Notes under the pieces: generated by a model
The model's input: only the letters and a program-made list of their open reading frames with translations
Databases searched by the model: none
What the model was told of the DNA's origin: nothing
Translations under genes and position numbers: made by a program
Part shown: positions 35,197 to 43,155 of the stretch, piece by piece
Layout of the letters: each line of letters starts with the position of its first letter
Position numbering within the stretch: the stretch's first letter is position 1
Assembly (NCBI RefSeq): GCF_014199935.1
Contig: NZ_JACHOP010000005.1
Span: forward strand, 186,001-250,000
Direction of reading: 5' to 3'
Length of the DNA: 64,000 bases
Source of the DNA: Methylorubrum rhodinum
GTDB lineage: Bacteria; Pseudomonadota; Alphaproteobacteria; Rhizobiales; Beijerinckiaceae

Positions 35197-36225
35197 TCAG
35201 GGCCCGGCGACGCTCGTTCCCGCCTTGCCCGGCTTCTTGCCTGGACTCTTGTCTGAATTCTTGCCCGGCTTCCGAGCGGACTTCGCCTCCGCCTCCGCCA
35301 GTTCGGTCCCGAACCGCTCGGCAGCGTAGGCCTTCAGGTCGAAGCGGTCGTCGGGCAACTCGAACATGAACCGCTCGGCCACCTGCCCGATCACGAGGTC
35401 GGGCCGGACCCGCTCGACATACCCCCAATCGAGCGAGGACGACCAGACGAAGTGCACCTCGGCGAAGGTCTCGGCGATCAGCGCGGTCAGCATGATCGGC
35501 GCGAAATGCGCGTAGGAATCGCCGAACAGCACCACCCGGCGCGGATCGGTCCCGGCCGCGTCGTTGCGGTAGATCACGTGGGCGCCGACATGGAGCTTGT
35601 CGGCGCGGCCCGTGCGCTCGCGCAGCTCGACGATCGGACTCGCATGGACCCGCACGGCGTCGCGCTGCAGGCCGCGGATCGGCCAGCGCTCCGATTGCGG
35701 GGGCGTCAGCTTGCTGCCGAGGTCGCCCGCCATTTGCCGCCATTCCTGCGGCTCGCCCGACAGATCCTTCGGCACCGCGCCGCAGGCCGCGCAGATCAGC
35801 CGGTAGGCGGTGTCGCAGCCCGCGAACGACCAGTGGCTGTCGGTGCGGAAATAGAGGTCGCGCGCGTCCCGCACCGCCCGGAAGGCGCCGACGAGGTCGA
35901 GGCAGGCGCGCCGCGCGCTTCGGTGCCAGAACAGGGCCCGGCGCAGCCGCAGGGCCGGCGAGAGCCGCACCTTCACGCGCAGGCCCGCCGAGAGCTTGTG
36001 GTCGTAGACCGTCAGCTTCTCCGGCACGATCACGTGGAGATACCGGCACCCGAGCCGCTCGCACCCGCGCACCCGCGCGACCACCAGCCGCCGCCAGCCC
36101 CGCACCCGCCGCGCCATCAGGCGCGAGCGGCTGAACTGGCCGACGACGTTGTTGCTGCCTGCCGTCAGGAACAGCCAGCCGTCCCGCCCGACATGGACGT
36201 GCTCCGCCCCGTGAGTCGTCTCCAT
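35197..36225 (-). CDS. AlgJ/AlgX-like SGNH-type O-acetyltransferase homologue
   Basis: A 342-residue protein with a degenerate SGNH hydrolase fold as in alginate O-acetylation proteins. It opens with HVGRDGWLFLTAGSNNVVGQ, continues with VIVPEKLTVYDHKL, contains the DxH pair in YFRTDSHWSFAG and the nucleophile block VVLFGDSYAHF. There is no signal peptide, unlike most AlgX/AlgJ proteins. The C-terminus is a lysine-rich tail with repeated KPGKN/KSPGKKPGK units. It may modify a surface polysaccharide, perhaps the product of the large glycosyltransferase 1.3 kb away; that link is inference. Confidence 0.75.
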   Translation of the reverse strand: METTHGAEHVHVGRDGWLFLTAGSNNVVGQFSRSRLMARRVRGWRRLVVARVRGCERLGCRYLHVIVPEKLTVYDHKLSAGLRVKVRLSPALRLRRALFWHRSARRACLDLVGAFRAVRDARDLYFRTDSHWSFAGCDTAYRLICAACGAVPKDLSGEPQEWRQMAGDLGSKLTPPQSERWPIRGLQRDAVRVHASPIVELRERTGRADKLHVGAHVIYRNDAAGTDPRRVVLFGDSYAHFAPIMLTALIAETFAEVHFVWSSSLDWGYVERVRPDLVIGQVAERFMFELPDDRFDLKAYAAERFGTELAEAEAKSARKPGKNSDKSPGKKPGKAGTSVAGP

Positions 36226-36235
36226 CCGCGCGGGC

Positions 36236-37696
36236 TCAGCCCCCGAACACGGAGGTCAGCACCTCGCCGCCGCGGTTGATCGAGACCTCCCACAGGCCGA
36301 AGCTGCGCTGGGTCAGCCGGTCGAGATCCTTGGTCGAGGCGACCGGGATGCCGTTGACCGCCACGATCACGTCGCCCTTCTTGAAGCCGGCCCGGTTGGC
36401 GAGCGACCCGTCCTCGACGGCGCTCACCGCCACGCCCTCCTCGGGCAGGTCCGCCTGCAGCTCCTCGCCGACGGCGGGCGAGGTGTTCACCAGCGTCGCC
36501 CCCGCGAACGGCGTGCGGGTGCGGATCTTGAGGGCGTCGCGCGGGCGCGTCTCGGGGGCGGGGCCGAGCTTGACGGGAATCGTCTGGCGCCGGGTGCCGC
36601 GCAGGATGCCGAACTGCGTCGTGCCGGAGATGCCCTTGAGGGCGAAGCGGTAGCCGAACGCCTCCGGGTCGTCGACGTTCTGCCCGTCGATGGAGAGGAT
36701 CACGTCGCCGCGCTTCAGCCCCGCCTCCTCCGCCGGGCTCTTGGCCTGCATGCTCGCCACCAGCACGCCGGTCGGCCGGTCGAGCCCGACGCTCTCGGCG
36801 ATGTCGTTGGTCACGCTCTGCACCCGCGCGCCGAGCCAGGGCCGGCGCACGAGGCTGCCGCCGCCCTTCGCCGCATCGACCACCGCGCGGATCATGCTGG
36901 CGGGGATGGCGAAGCCGATGCCGTGGCTGCCGCCGGACTGCGAGTAGATCGCGGTGTTGACGCCCACCAGCCGGCCCTGGAGATCGACCAGCGCGCCGCC
37001 CGAATTGCCCGGATTGATCGCCGCATCGGTCTGGATGAAGAACTGGTAGTCCGACGAGCCGACCTGCGTGCGCGCCAGCGCCGAGACGATGCCCTGCGTC
37101 ACCGTCTGGCCGACGCCGAAGGGGTTGCCGATCGCCAGCACCACGTCGCCGACCTCGAGATGGTCGGAATCGCCGATCGGCATCGGCGCGATGTCGTTGG
37201 GCGTCTTGATCTTCAGCACGGCCAGATCCGTGCGGGGATCGCGCAGCACGATCTGCGCCTCGAACTCGCGCTTGTCGGCGAGCGACACCTTCACCTCGTT
37301 CATCTCGGCGATGACGTGGTTGTTGGTGATGACGAGGCCCGAGCCGTCGACGATCACGCCCGAGCCCAGCGAGCGCTGGGCCCGCTCGCCCGGCGCCCCG
37401 CCGGGGGCGCGCCCGCCGCCGGGCCGGTCCTCGCCGAAGAAGCGGCGCATGAACTCGTCCATGGCGGAGGAGCGGGCCGAGCGCTTCTCGACATGGGTGG
37501 CGTAGACGTTGACGACGGAGGGCGCCGCCCGCTTCACCACGGGGGCGAAGGAGAGCTGGATCTCGCCCTTGGAGAGCGGCACCGTCTTCTCGGGGGAGGA
37601 CCTCTCCGGCGACAGCGCCATCTGCGCCGCAGCCGGGCCGGCGGCGAGCAGCAGCACGGACAGAAGGCCGGCCGGCCGAAGCGGCGAGAAGGGCAT
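36236..37696 (-). CDS. Deg/HtrA-type periplasmic serine protease
   Basis: A 486-residue DegP/DegQ-like protease with a signal peptide (LLSVLLLAAGPAAAQ). The catalytic triad is His in ITNNHVIAE, Asp in DPRTDLAVLKI and Ser in NPGNSGGALVD. Two PDZ domains follow (around VQSVTNDIAESVGLDRPTG and near the C-terminus GFKKGDVIVAVNGIPV). It degrades or refolds damaged envelope proteins. A two-component system is encoded just upstream in the same direction and could control it. Confidence 0.93.
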   Translation of the reverse strand: MPFSPLRPAGLLSVLLLAAGPAAAQMALSPERSSPEKTVPLSKGEIQLSFAPVVKRAAPSVVNVYATHVEKRSARSSAMDEFMRRFFGEDRPGGGRAPGGAPGERAQRSLGSGVIVDGSGLVITNNHVIAEMNEVKVSLADKREFEAQIVLRDPRTDLAVLKIKTPNDIAPMPIGDSDHLEVGDVVLAIGNPFGVGQTVTQGIVSALARTQVGSSDYQFFIQTDAAINPGNSGGALVDLQGRLVGVNTAIYSQSGGSHGIGFAIPASMIRAVVDAAKGGGSLVRRPWLGARVQSVTNDIAESVGLDRPTGVLVASMQAKSPAEEAGLKRGDVILSIDGQNVDDPEAFGYRFALKGISGTTQFGILRGTRRQTIPVKLGPAPETRPRDALKIRTRTPFAGATLVNTSPAVGEELQADLPEEGVAVSAVEDGSLANRAGFKKGDVIVAVNGIPVASTKDLDRLTQRSFGLWEVSINRGGEVLTSVFGG

Positions 37697-37803
37697 GTCG
37701 GGTCTCCCGGAGAAGGCTGAACTCCGGGCTATGTAGCCCCGGCCGCCGCGGGGCGCGAGGGGCCGGCTGCGCGGGACAGATCGCCCCTACGACGGACCAC
37801 CGC

Positions 37804-37844
37804 CGTCATTCCGGGGCCGCGCAGCGGAACCCGGAATGACGGCC
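37804..37844. repeat. Minimal family D palindrome
   Basis: GTCATTCCGGG and CCCGGAATGAC flank a CCGCGCAGCGG core, a nearly perfect 41-base hairpin between the response regulator and protease genes on the minus strand. No T-run follows. Confidence 0.8.
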
Positions 37845-37854
37845 GTCGGAGCGG

Positions 37855-38562
37855 TCAGTGCTTGAAGTCCTGCCCCCTCAGGTCGAGCATGAAGCCCTTG
37901 CCGCGCACGGTGGTGATGACCGGGCCGCCCAGCCGCACGAAGTCCGAGAGCTTCGAGCGCAGGTAGCCGACATAGACGTCGACCACGTTGAGCGAGAGCC
38001 CGCCCTGGCTCGCCCAGAGGCGATCGAAGATCTCGCCGCGCGAGATCGGGCGGTTCACCTCCTGCATCAGCAGGGCGAGCAGCTCCGCCTCCCGCGGCGT
38101 CAGCCGGGCCGAGGCCTCGCCGAAGCTCACTTGGCGGATGTTCAGGTCGAGCGTCAGGCGGCCTGCGGTGAAGACCGTGCGCGGCGTGTCGGCCTCGCGG
38201 CGGCGCAGCAGATGGACCTGAAGGCGGGCGAGCAGCTCGTCGAACACGAACGGCTTGACGATGTAGTCGTCGGCTCCGAGCGCCAGCCCCTCGGCCCGGT
38301 CGCGCACCTCGTCGCGGGCACTCAGGAACAGGATCGCGCCGGGATAGCCGCCCTCGCGCAAGCTGCGGCAGACGTCGTGGCCCGAGCCGTCGGGCAGGGT
38401 GATGTCGAGCACCACCGCCTCCGGGGCCGCGTCGCGGGCGGCGCTGAGCGCGTCCTCGACGCGGCCGGCGACGCCGACGTCGAACCCCTCCGCCTCCAGG
38501 CCGCGGGCCAGCATGCCGCGGATGTCGATGTCGTCCTCGACGATCAGAACGCGCGTCGTCAT
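37855..38562 (-). CDS. OmpR-family response regulator
   Basis: A 235-residue regulator. The receiver domain has acidic residues at IVEDDIDIRG, the phospho-acceptor Asp in AVVLDITLPDGSG and Lys in YIVKPFVFDE; the C-terminal winged helix has LTPREAELLALLMQ and VYVGYLRSKL. It starts within the last four bases of the upstream sensor kinase gene, so the two are co-translated. Candidate target: the Deg protease gene downstream. Confidence 0.93.
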   Translation of the reverse strand: MTTRVLIVEDDIDIRGMLARGLEAEGFDVGVAGRVEDALSAARDAAPEAVVLDITLPDGSGHDVCRSLREGGYPGAILFLSARDEVRDRAEGLALGADDYIVKPFVFDELLARLQVHLLRRREADTPRTVFTAGRLTLDLNIRQVSFGEASARLTPREAELLALLMQEVNRPISRGEIFDRLWASQGGLSLNVVDVYVGYLRSKLSDFVRLGGPVITTVRGKGFMLDLRGQDFKH

Positions 38563-40208
38563 CCGGCGTCGATCCTCTCCCGTGCCGCCCCGTATCCGTC
38601 CGGCCCGGCCGTCAGGTCGAACGCGGGCAGGTCGAGGACCACCCGCGCGCCCGCATTCGACTTGAGTCCTGGCCCGGCCTTGCCGAGGCCGATCCGGCCA
38701 TCATGACGCTCAACGACCCAGCGCGCCAGGGCCAAACCGATGCCGAAGCCCGGCTCCCCAGAATGGTTGTCGCGGCGGAAGCGCTCGAACAGTCCCTCGG
38801 CGTCCTCGGGAAAGCCCGGCCCGTCGTCCTCGATGGCGATGAGCGCGCGCTCGCCTTCCCCGTCGAACCGCTCGTCCACCGAGACGACGACGCGGGTCAG
38901 CCCGCTGGCGTGGCGGAACGCGTTGTCGATCAGGCTCTCGATGACCTGACGCAGCCATTCGGGGTCGGCGGAGAGTTCGAGGTCGCGGGCGCCGGGCTCC
39001 AGCACCAGCTCGATCCGGCGCCGCGCGGCCTCCGAGGCGAGGCCGTCGACCGCGTCGCTCGCGATGGCGACCGCCGAGACCGGGCGGCGGTCGAGCTCGA
39101 TCTGCCCGGATTCCGAGCGGGCGACCCGCAGCAGATCCTCCACCCGCCGCTTGAGCCTTTGCGCCCGCTTGCGGATCGTGCCGAAGACGGGGGTGAAATC
39201 GGCGGGCCGCGGGCTCCCCCGCTCGATCGAGCGCTGGGCGAGGTCGCACTCGCCGAGGATGACGGTGAGCGGCGTGCGCAATTCGTGGCTCACGTCGGCG
39301 AAGAAGCGGCGGCGCGAGCGATCGACCATCTCCAGCCGCTCGTTTGCGGCACGCAGGTCGGCGGTGCGGGCCTGCACCGTGTCCTCCAGGGCGGCCCGGT
39401 CGGCGGCAAGCCGGCCCTCGCGGCGAGACAGCCGCGCCACCATGCGGTTGAAGTTCGCCACCAGCACGCCGAGTTCGTCGCGGGTCTCGACCGAGAGGCG
39501 GGTGTCGAGGGCCCCGCTGCCGACCGCCGTCGCGGCGCGGCGGATTTCGGCGATGCGCGCCAGCGTCGGCCGCGTGACCGTGCGGTACAGCAGCCCGACG
39601 AAGGCGAGCGCCAGCACCATGGCGGCGAGCGAGGCGGCGGTGAGCCGCTGCGACAGGGTGCGGGCGTCCTCCGAGCCCACCTGCATGCTGCGCCGCTCGG
39701 CCTCGATCAGCATCGACAGCGGCGGGCCGGTCATCGCCCCGAAGCCGTTCAGCGCCCCCTGCATGGCGTTGCGCCGCCGCTCCGGCTCGCTCTCGCGCTG
39801 CGCGATCCGCACCTGCCGGTCGAGCATCGCCCGGGCGGCGCGCACGCTGGCGAGCGGCCGTGTGCGGGCGAGGTACTGGATGCGGTCCTGCGGGTCGCTG
39901 CTCGATCCGAGGCCTCGCCCGAGGGCATCATCGACGGCGTTCAGCGCCTGATCGACCCGGCCGCGGGTCACCGACAGGGCCTCGGGGGGGGCCTCGGGGT
40001 TGTTGACGCTCTCGATCGCCGCGAGCCCGAACTGCGCGAGCCGCCCCGACAATTCGGCCATCAGCTCCAGCCGGTGCTGGGCGGCGAGCGTGCGTTCGAT
40101 GACGTGCTCGGACAGCCGCGTCGACCACAGCACGCCGCCCGCGGCCATCAGCGCGATGAGCGCCGTGCCGCCGAGCAACAGGGCGAACCGGACCTTGAGC
40201 GAACGCAT
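38559..40208 (-). CDS. Membrane sensor histidine kinase
   Basis: A 549-residue kinase. Helix 1 (FALLLGGTALIALMAAGGVLW) and helix 2 (AASLAAMVLALAFVGLLY) bracket a mostly helical periplasmic sensor of about 150 residues. Then come a HAMP domain (ARIAEIRRAATAVGSGALDT), the dimerisation box with phospho-His in FFADVSHELRTPLTVI, the N box ESLIDNAFRHA, G1 EDDGPGFPEDA and G2 FGIGLALARWVVERHDG. It phosphorylates the overlapping OmpR-type regulator. The signal sensed is unknown. Confidence 0.92.
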   Translation of the reverse strand: MRSLKVRFALLLGGTALIALMAAGGVLWSTRLSEHVIERTLAAQHRLELMAELSGRLAQFGLAAIESVNNPEAPPEALSVTRGRVDQALNAVDDALGRGLGSSSDPQDRIQYLARTRPLASVRAARAMLDRQVRIAQRESEPERRRNAMQGALNGFGAMTGPPLSMLIEAERRSMQVGSEDARTLSQRLTAASLAAMVLALAFVGLLYRTVTRPTLARIAEIRRAATAVGSGALDTRLSVETRDELGVLVANFNRMVARLSRREGRLAADRAALEDTVQARTADLRAANERLEMVDRSRRRFFADVSHELRTPLTVILGECDLAQRSIERGSPRPADFTPVFGTIRKRAQRLKRRVEDLLRVARSESGQIELDRRPVSAVAIASDAVDGLASEAARRRIELVLEPGARDLELSADPEWLRQVIESLIDNAFRHASGLTRVVVSVDERFDGEGERALIAIEDDGPGFPEDAEGLFERFRRDNHSGEPGFGIGLALARWVVERHDGRIGLGKAGPGLKSNAGARVVLDLPAFDLTAGPDGYGAARERIDAG

Positions 40209-40283
40209 GGACTTCCGTGTTCCCGCCGTGATGGCGGCGGTCGGACCATGTCATCGCCCGGCGGGGCGCTCAAGCGACGGACA

Positions 40284-40490
40284 TCACGTCCTGTCGGGCA
40301 GGCTGCCCTTCGGGGCGCAGCGCCAGCTCTTCACGTGCAGGTCGGGATGCTCCTCCTGCCAGGCCGCGAGCGTCGCCTGCGAATTGCGCAGGCACAGGAA
40401 CGGGTTCGGGTTGTCGTAGCCGAGGTTGATCCGCTCGTCGTGGCACTTCGTCGGCTCGGCGACGAGACAGACGGACAGGAGCAGGAACAT
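40284..40490 (-). CDS. Small exported cysteine-containing protein
   Basis: A 68-residue protein beginning MFLLLSVCLVAEPTKCHDER, a signal-like hydrophobic start followed by a mature region with Cys at KCHDE, FLCLRN and WRCAP, which could form disulfides in the periplasm. I do not recognise the family. The ribosome-binding site is weak, so the start is tentative. Confidence 0.5.
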   Translation of the reverse strand: MFLLLSVCLVAEPTKCHDERINLGYDNPNPFLCLRNSQATLAAWQEEHPDLHVKSWRCAPKGSLPDRT

Positions 40491-40632
40491 GCCGCACGAC
40501 CTCGCGTGGTGAGCGACTGAGGCTTCCGCCCGCGCGCCGCGTCCGGGGAGAAGTGGGACGAAGCGGCAGGCCGGCAAGTGATTTCGTGCAGGGTCCGATG
40601 GGCGCAGGTGCAGGATCGTGCCGGCCGGTGGG

Positions 40633-41082
40633 TCAGCGGTTGATGACCCCGGCCGCGCCACGCTGGCGGTTCTGCTCAATCGCCTGCTTGAGCGAGTGGA
40701 ACAGGCCTCGCGGCAGATAGCCCCAATGGCAGGGTACCGACGCAGCCTCGGTCGCCGAGGCGCGCCGGATCGGGCGGAGATCGGGGCCGGGCCAGACGAA
40801 GACGTTCAATTCGGTGGCGGAGATGAACGAGGCCTGCGCGTCGAGCCCGAGATGACGTTTGACGATCGCGGGGATTTCGACCGCTTCGTGCGAGGCTGCC
40901 GGCGGGCTGTGGCTGACCGGCGCGACGTAGAGGACGGGCGTGGGGCCGAGGTCGCGGCGGCCCAGGACCACCACGGCCGGACGGTCCTTGCGGCCTTCGC
41001 GGAGCCCGGCTTCGAACTCGCGCTTCCAAAGATAGGCGTAGCAGAGGACGAGGCCCGGTCCGGGATTTTCGGGCAGCCTCAC
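40633..41082 (-). CDS. PemK/MazF-like toxin of a type II toxin-antitoxin pair
   Basis: About 149 residues with the plasmid-maintenance toxin fold: PGLVLCYAYLWKREFEAGL, DRPAVVVLGRRDLG, VLYVAPVSHSPP, and the C-terminal HWGYLPRGLFHSL. Family members are ribosome-independent mRNA interferases; activity here is unproven. The GTG start at 41082 overlaps the antitoxin stop (GTGA), which indicates tight coupling. Confidence 0.8.
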   Translation of the reverse strand: MRLPENPGPGLVLCYAYLWKREFEAGLREGRKDRPAVVVLGRRDLGPTPVLYVAPVSHSPPAASHEAVEIPAIVKRHLGLDAQASFISATELNVFVWPGPDLRPIRRASATEAASVPCHWGYLPRGLFHSLKQAIEQNRQRGAAGVINR

Positions 41083-41369
41083 CGGGTCGTCGGATCGGAC
41101 TCGGCGTCCGGATCGCTCAGGTCGGCGATCTCGTAGGCATGTTCCTCGGGCACGTCCGCCGCCCGGAGCAGGGCCATCTCGTCGTCGGTCAGGTCCGCGG
41201 TGCCGACCGCCCGGCGGTAGCAGGCCCAGAGTTCGTGGAAGGTCTCGGCTGAGACGAGGTAGGCCGTCTCGCGGCCGTGCTTGGTGATCCGCACCGGCTC
41301 CTTCTGGGAGCGGTCGTGCCATGCGCCAAAGTTCTTCTGCGCCTCGGAGGCCGTCACCGTCGCGGTCAT
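41079..41369 (-). CDS. Phd/YefM-family antitoxin
   Basis: A 96-residue protein with the Phd/YefM N-terminus: VTASEAQKNFGAWHDRSQKE, PVRITKHGRETAYLVSAETF. The acidic C-terminal tail (DLTDDEMALLRAAD) would bind the toxin. A 25-base palindrome lies immediately upstream, fitting autoregulation. The pair sits directly downstream of fhcC in the same orientation. Confidence 0.85.
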   Translation of the reverse strand: MTATVTASEAQKNFGAWHDRSQKEPVRITKHGRETAYLVSAETFHELWACYRRAVGTADLTDDEMALLRAADVPEEHAYEIADLSDPDAESDPTTR

Positions 41370-41378
41370 ACTCGACTC

Positions 41379-41403
41379 CGTTTTCCGTAAAATACGGAAA
41401 ACG
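41379..41403. promoter_or_regulatory. Operator palindrome of the toxin-antitoxin pair
   Basis: Eleven-base arms CGTTTTCCGTA / TACGGAAAACG with an AAA spacer, ten bases upstream of the antitoxin start codon and ten bases after the fhcC stop. It fits Phd-type autorepression. Confidence 0.85.
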
Positions 41404-41413
41404 GAAGCGGGTG

Positions 41414-42211
41414 TCACGCCGGCACGAACATCTCACCCTTACCCAGCGTCGCCAGATCGCCCGAGTAGCGCCGCAGCGTCCCGCCGAGGAGGCCGGCCTG
41501 CGCTGCGCCGAGGCGCTTGAGGGTCTGGGCGAGCAGGCGGACGTAGACGAGGTCAGGGGTGCCGGTCTCGACGAAGGTGGGCAGCAGGGCGCCGTGGCCG
41601 CCCGCGATCAGGGTGCCGCGGCGCATGCCGTAGCCCGGATGGTCGCCGATCGCGCCGGACACCACGATGGTGCCGGCGATCATGCGCGAGGCGGTCTGCG
41701 CGCCGGCGGAGCCCGCCAGGATGATCCCGCGGCGCATGCGGTCGCCGAGATGGGCGCCGGCCGCGCCCTTGATGACGAGCGTCGCGCCGTCGAGCCCGGC
41801 CTTGGCGGCGTAGACCGCGCCGCCCGCGTGGTCGCCGGCGTCCCCCTCGATCGTCACCGTGCCGCCGGTGGCGCCTGTCGCCGCGAACGGGCCGGCAGAG
41901 CCGGTGACGGTGAGCGAACCGCCCGCCATGCCCTCGCCGAGGCGCTGGCCGACATCGCCCTCGACGCGGATCGTGCCCTCCGAGAGCGCCGCGCCGACGC
42001 GGTCGAGCCGGTCGGAACCGCCCTCGATGACGAGCGTGTCGGAGCCGTCGAGGGTGATGTCGAACAGGTCGCCCAGGCTCACGCCGCGGCGGCTGGTGCC
42101 GACCGCGAGCTTGCCGGCTTCCGATTCCGACAGGCCCTTGAGCGCCAGCGGCGTCACGTTGAGGAGGTCGATCCGCTCCGGCGGCGCCCCGCGCAGTCTC
42201 AGCGTGCTCAT
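41414..42211 (-). CDS. fhcC: Formyltransferase/hydrolase complex subunit C
   Basis: A 265-residue protein related to formylmethanofuran dehydrogenase subunit C. It is a right-handed beta-helix of repeated Gly-rich turns such as TLVIEGGSDRL, GTIRVEGDVGQRLGEGMAGG and GTIVVSGAIGDHPGYGMRRG. It is a structural part of the Fhc complex, which transfers formyl from formyl-H4MPT to methylofuran and hydrolyses it to formate. The start overlaps the fhcD stop by four bases (ATGA). It is the last gene of the fhcBADC transcript. Confidence 0.95.
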   Translation of the reverse strand: MSTLRLRGAPPERIDLLNVTPLALKGLSESEAGKLAVGTSRRGVSLGDLFDITLDGSDTLVIEGGSDRLDRVGAALSEGTIRVEGDVGQRLGEGMAGGSLTVTGSAGPFAATGATGGTVTIEGDAGDHAGGAVYAAKAGLDGATLVIKGAAGAHLGDRMRRGIILAGSAGAQTASRMIAGTIVVSGAIGDHPGYGMRRGTLIAGGHGALLPTFVETGTPDLVYVRLLAQTLKRLGAAQAGLLGGTLRRYSGDLATLGKGEMFVPA

Positions 42212-43143
42212 GCTGCGGGTTTCTCCAACAGGTCGCGGAGGTGGTAGTGGTGCCGGCCGAGATTGCCGCCGTAATTGCCGGCGGTGACCGCCACGAGCCC
42301 GTACTTGGCGCCGATCTCGGTCGAGGCGTGGAGCGCCGCGCGCATCGACTCGGCGACGCCCTGCGAGGTCAGCGCGTCGATGACGATCTCCAGCACCACG
42401 CCGCATTCGGGCGGCAGCGCCGAGCCGGCGCGTCCCTTGAGCGTCGGGCAATAGGCGTCGTTGGTCGAGGCCATCATGCCCTTGGTGCGCCCGCCGACCT
42501 TCGAGCCGGAGCGGACGATGCCGCCGGGGAAGGGTAGGATTGCGCCGGGAATCGCCTTGGCGGCTTCGACCGCGATCTCGGCGACGATGAGCGTGTCCGA
42601 GTGCTTGCGCCCGAGGAACAGCAGGTTGCCGCCGCCGACCGCGCCGTCGACCGCGCGGGTCGAATCCTCGCACAGGAACTCGCCGTCCATGACGGGAATC
42701 CGCCAGTAGCGGCGCATCCGCCCCTGTGCGTCCGGCAGGCGCTTGGCGACGGCGAAGCCGTCGCCGAAATAGCGGATGGCGCCGCCGAGCTTGAGCTTGT
42801 GCGGGCCCTCGACGCCGGCAAAGCACGCCGTGCCAGGGCAGGTGAGGATGCACTGGCCGACGCGCTTGAGGAGTTGCTCCTTGAGCCCGTTCGGCTCGAA
42901 GCCGAACAGCAGGATGCGCACGCCGGGCCGCCCGTCCGGGGTTTCCTCCGGGGACAGCTCGGCGTCGATGCCGGCCTCGGCGCCGCAGCCGATGACCGAG
43001 GTGGCGAAGCCCGTCATCACGGTGGCCGCGATCATCGCCCATTTCGGCGTGTCGTTGGTCACGATGATCGCGGTGCCCGCGACGTCGAAGGCCTCGGCGA
43101 AGGTGTCCTCGACCTTGATGCCGTTGAGGGTGAGGTCAGCCAT
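42208..43143 (-). CDS. fhcD: Formyltransferase/hydrolase complex subunit D (formylmethanofuran:H4MPT formyltransferase)
   Basis: A 311-residue protein homologous to archaeal Ftr. It begins LTLNGIKVEDTFAEAFDVAG and has TVMTGFATSVIGCGAEAGID, CILTCPGTACFAGVEG, VGGRTKGMMASTNDAYCP and the C-terminal NYGGNLGRHHYHLRDL. It catalyses reversible formyl transfer between H4MPT and the furan coenzyme inside the Fhc complex. It follows fhcA by 12 bases. Confidence 0.96.
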   Translation of the reverse strand: MADLTLNGIKVEDTFAEAFDVAGTAIIVTNDTPKWAMIAATVMTGFATSVIGCGAEAGIDAELSPEETPDGRPGVRILLFGFEPNGLKEQLLKRVGQCILTCPGTACFAGVEGPHKLKLGGAIRYFGDGFAVAKRLPDAQGRMRRYWRIPVMDGEFLCEDSTRAVDGAVGGGNLLFLGRKHSDTLIVAEIAVEAAKAIPGAILPFPGGIVRSGSKVGGRTKGMMASTNDAYCPTLKGRAGSALPPECGVVLEIVIDALTSQGVAESMRAALHASTEIGAKYGLVAVTAGNYGGNLGRHHYHLRDLLEKPAA

Positions 43144-43155
43144 GGGTTCTCTTCC

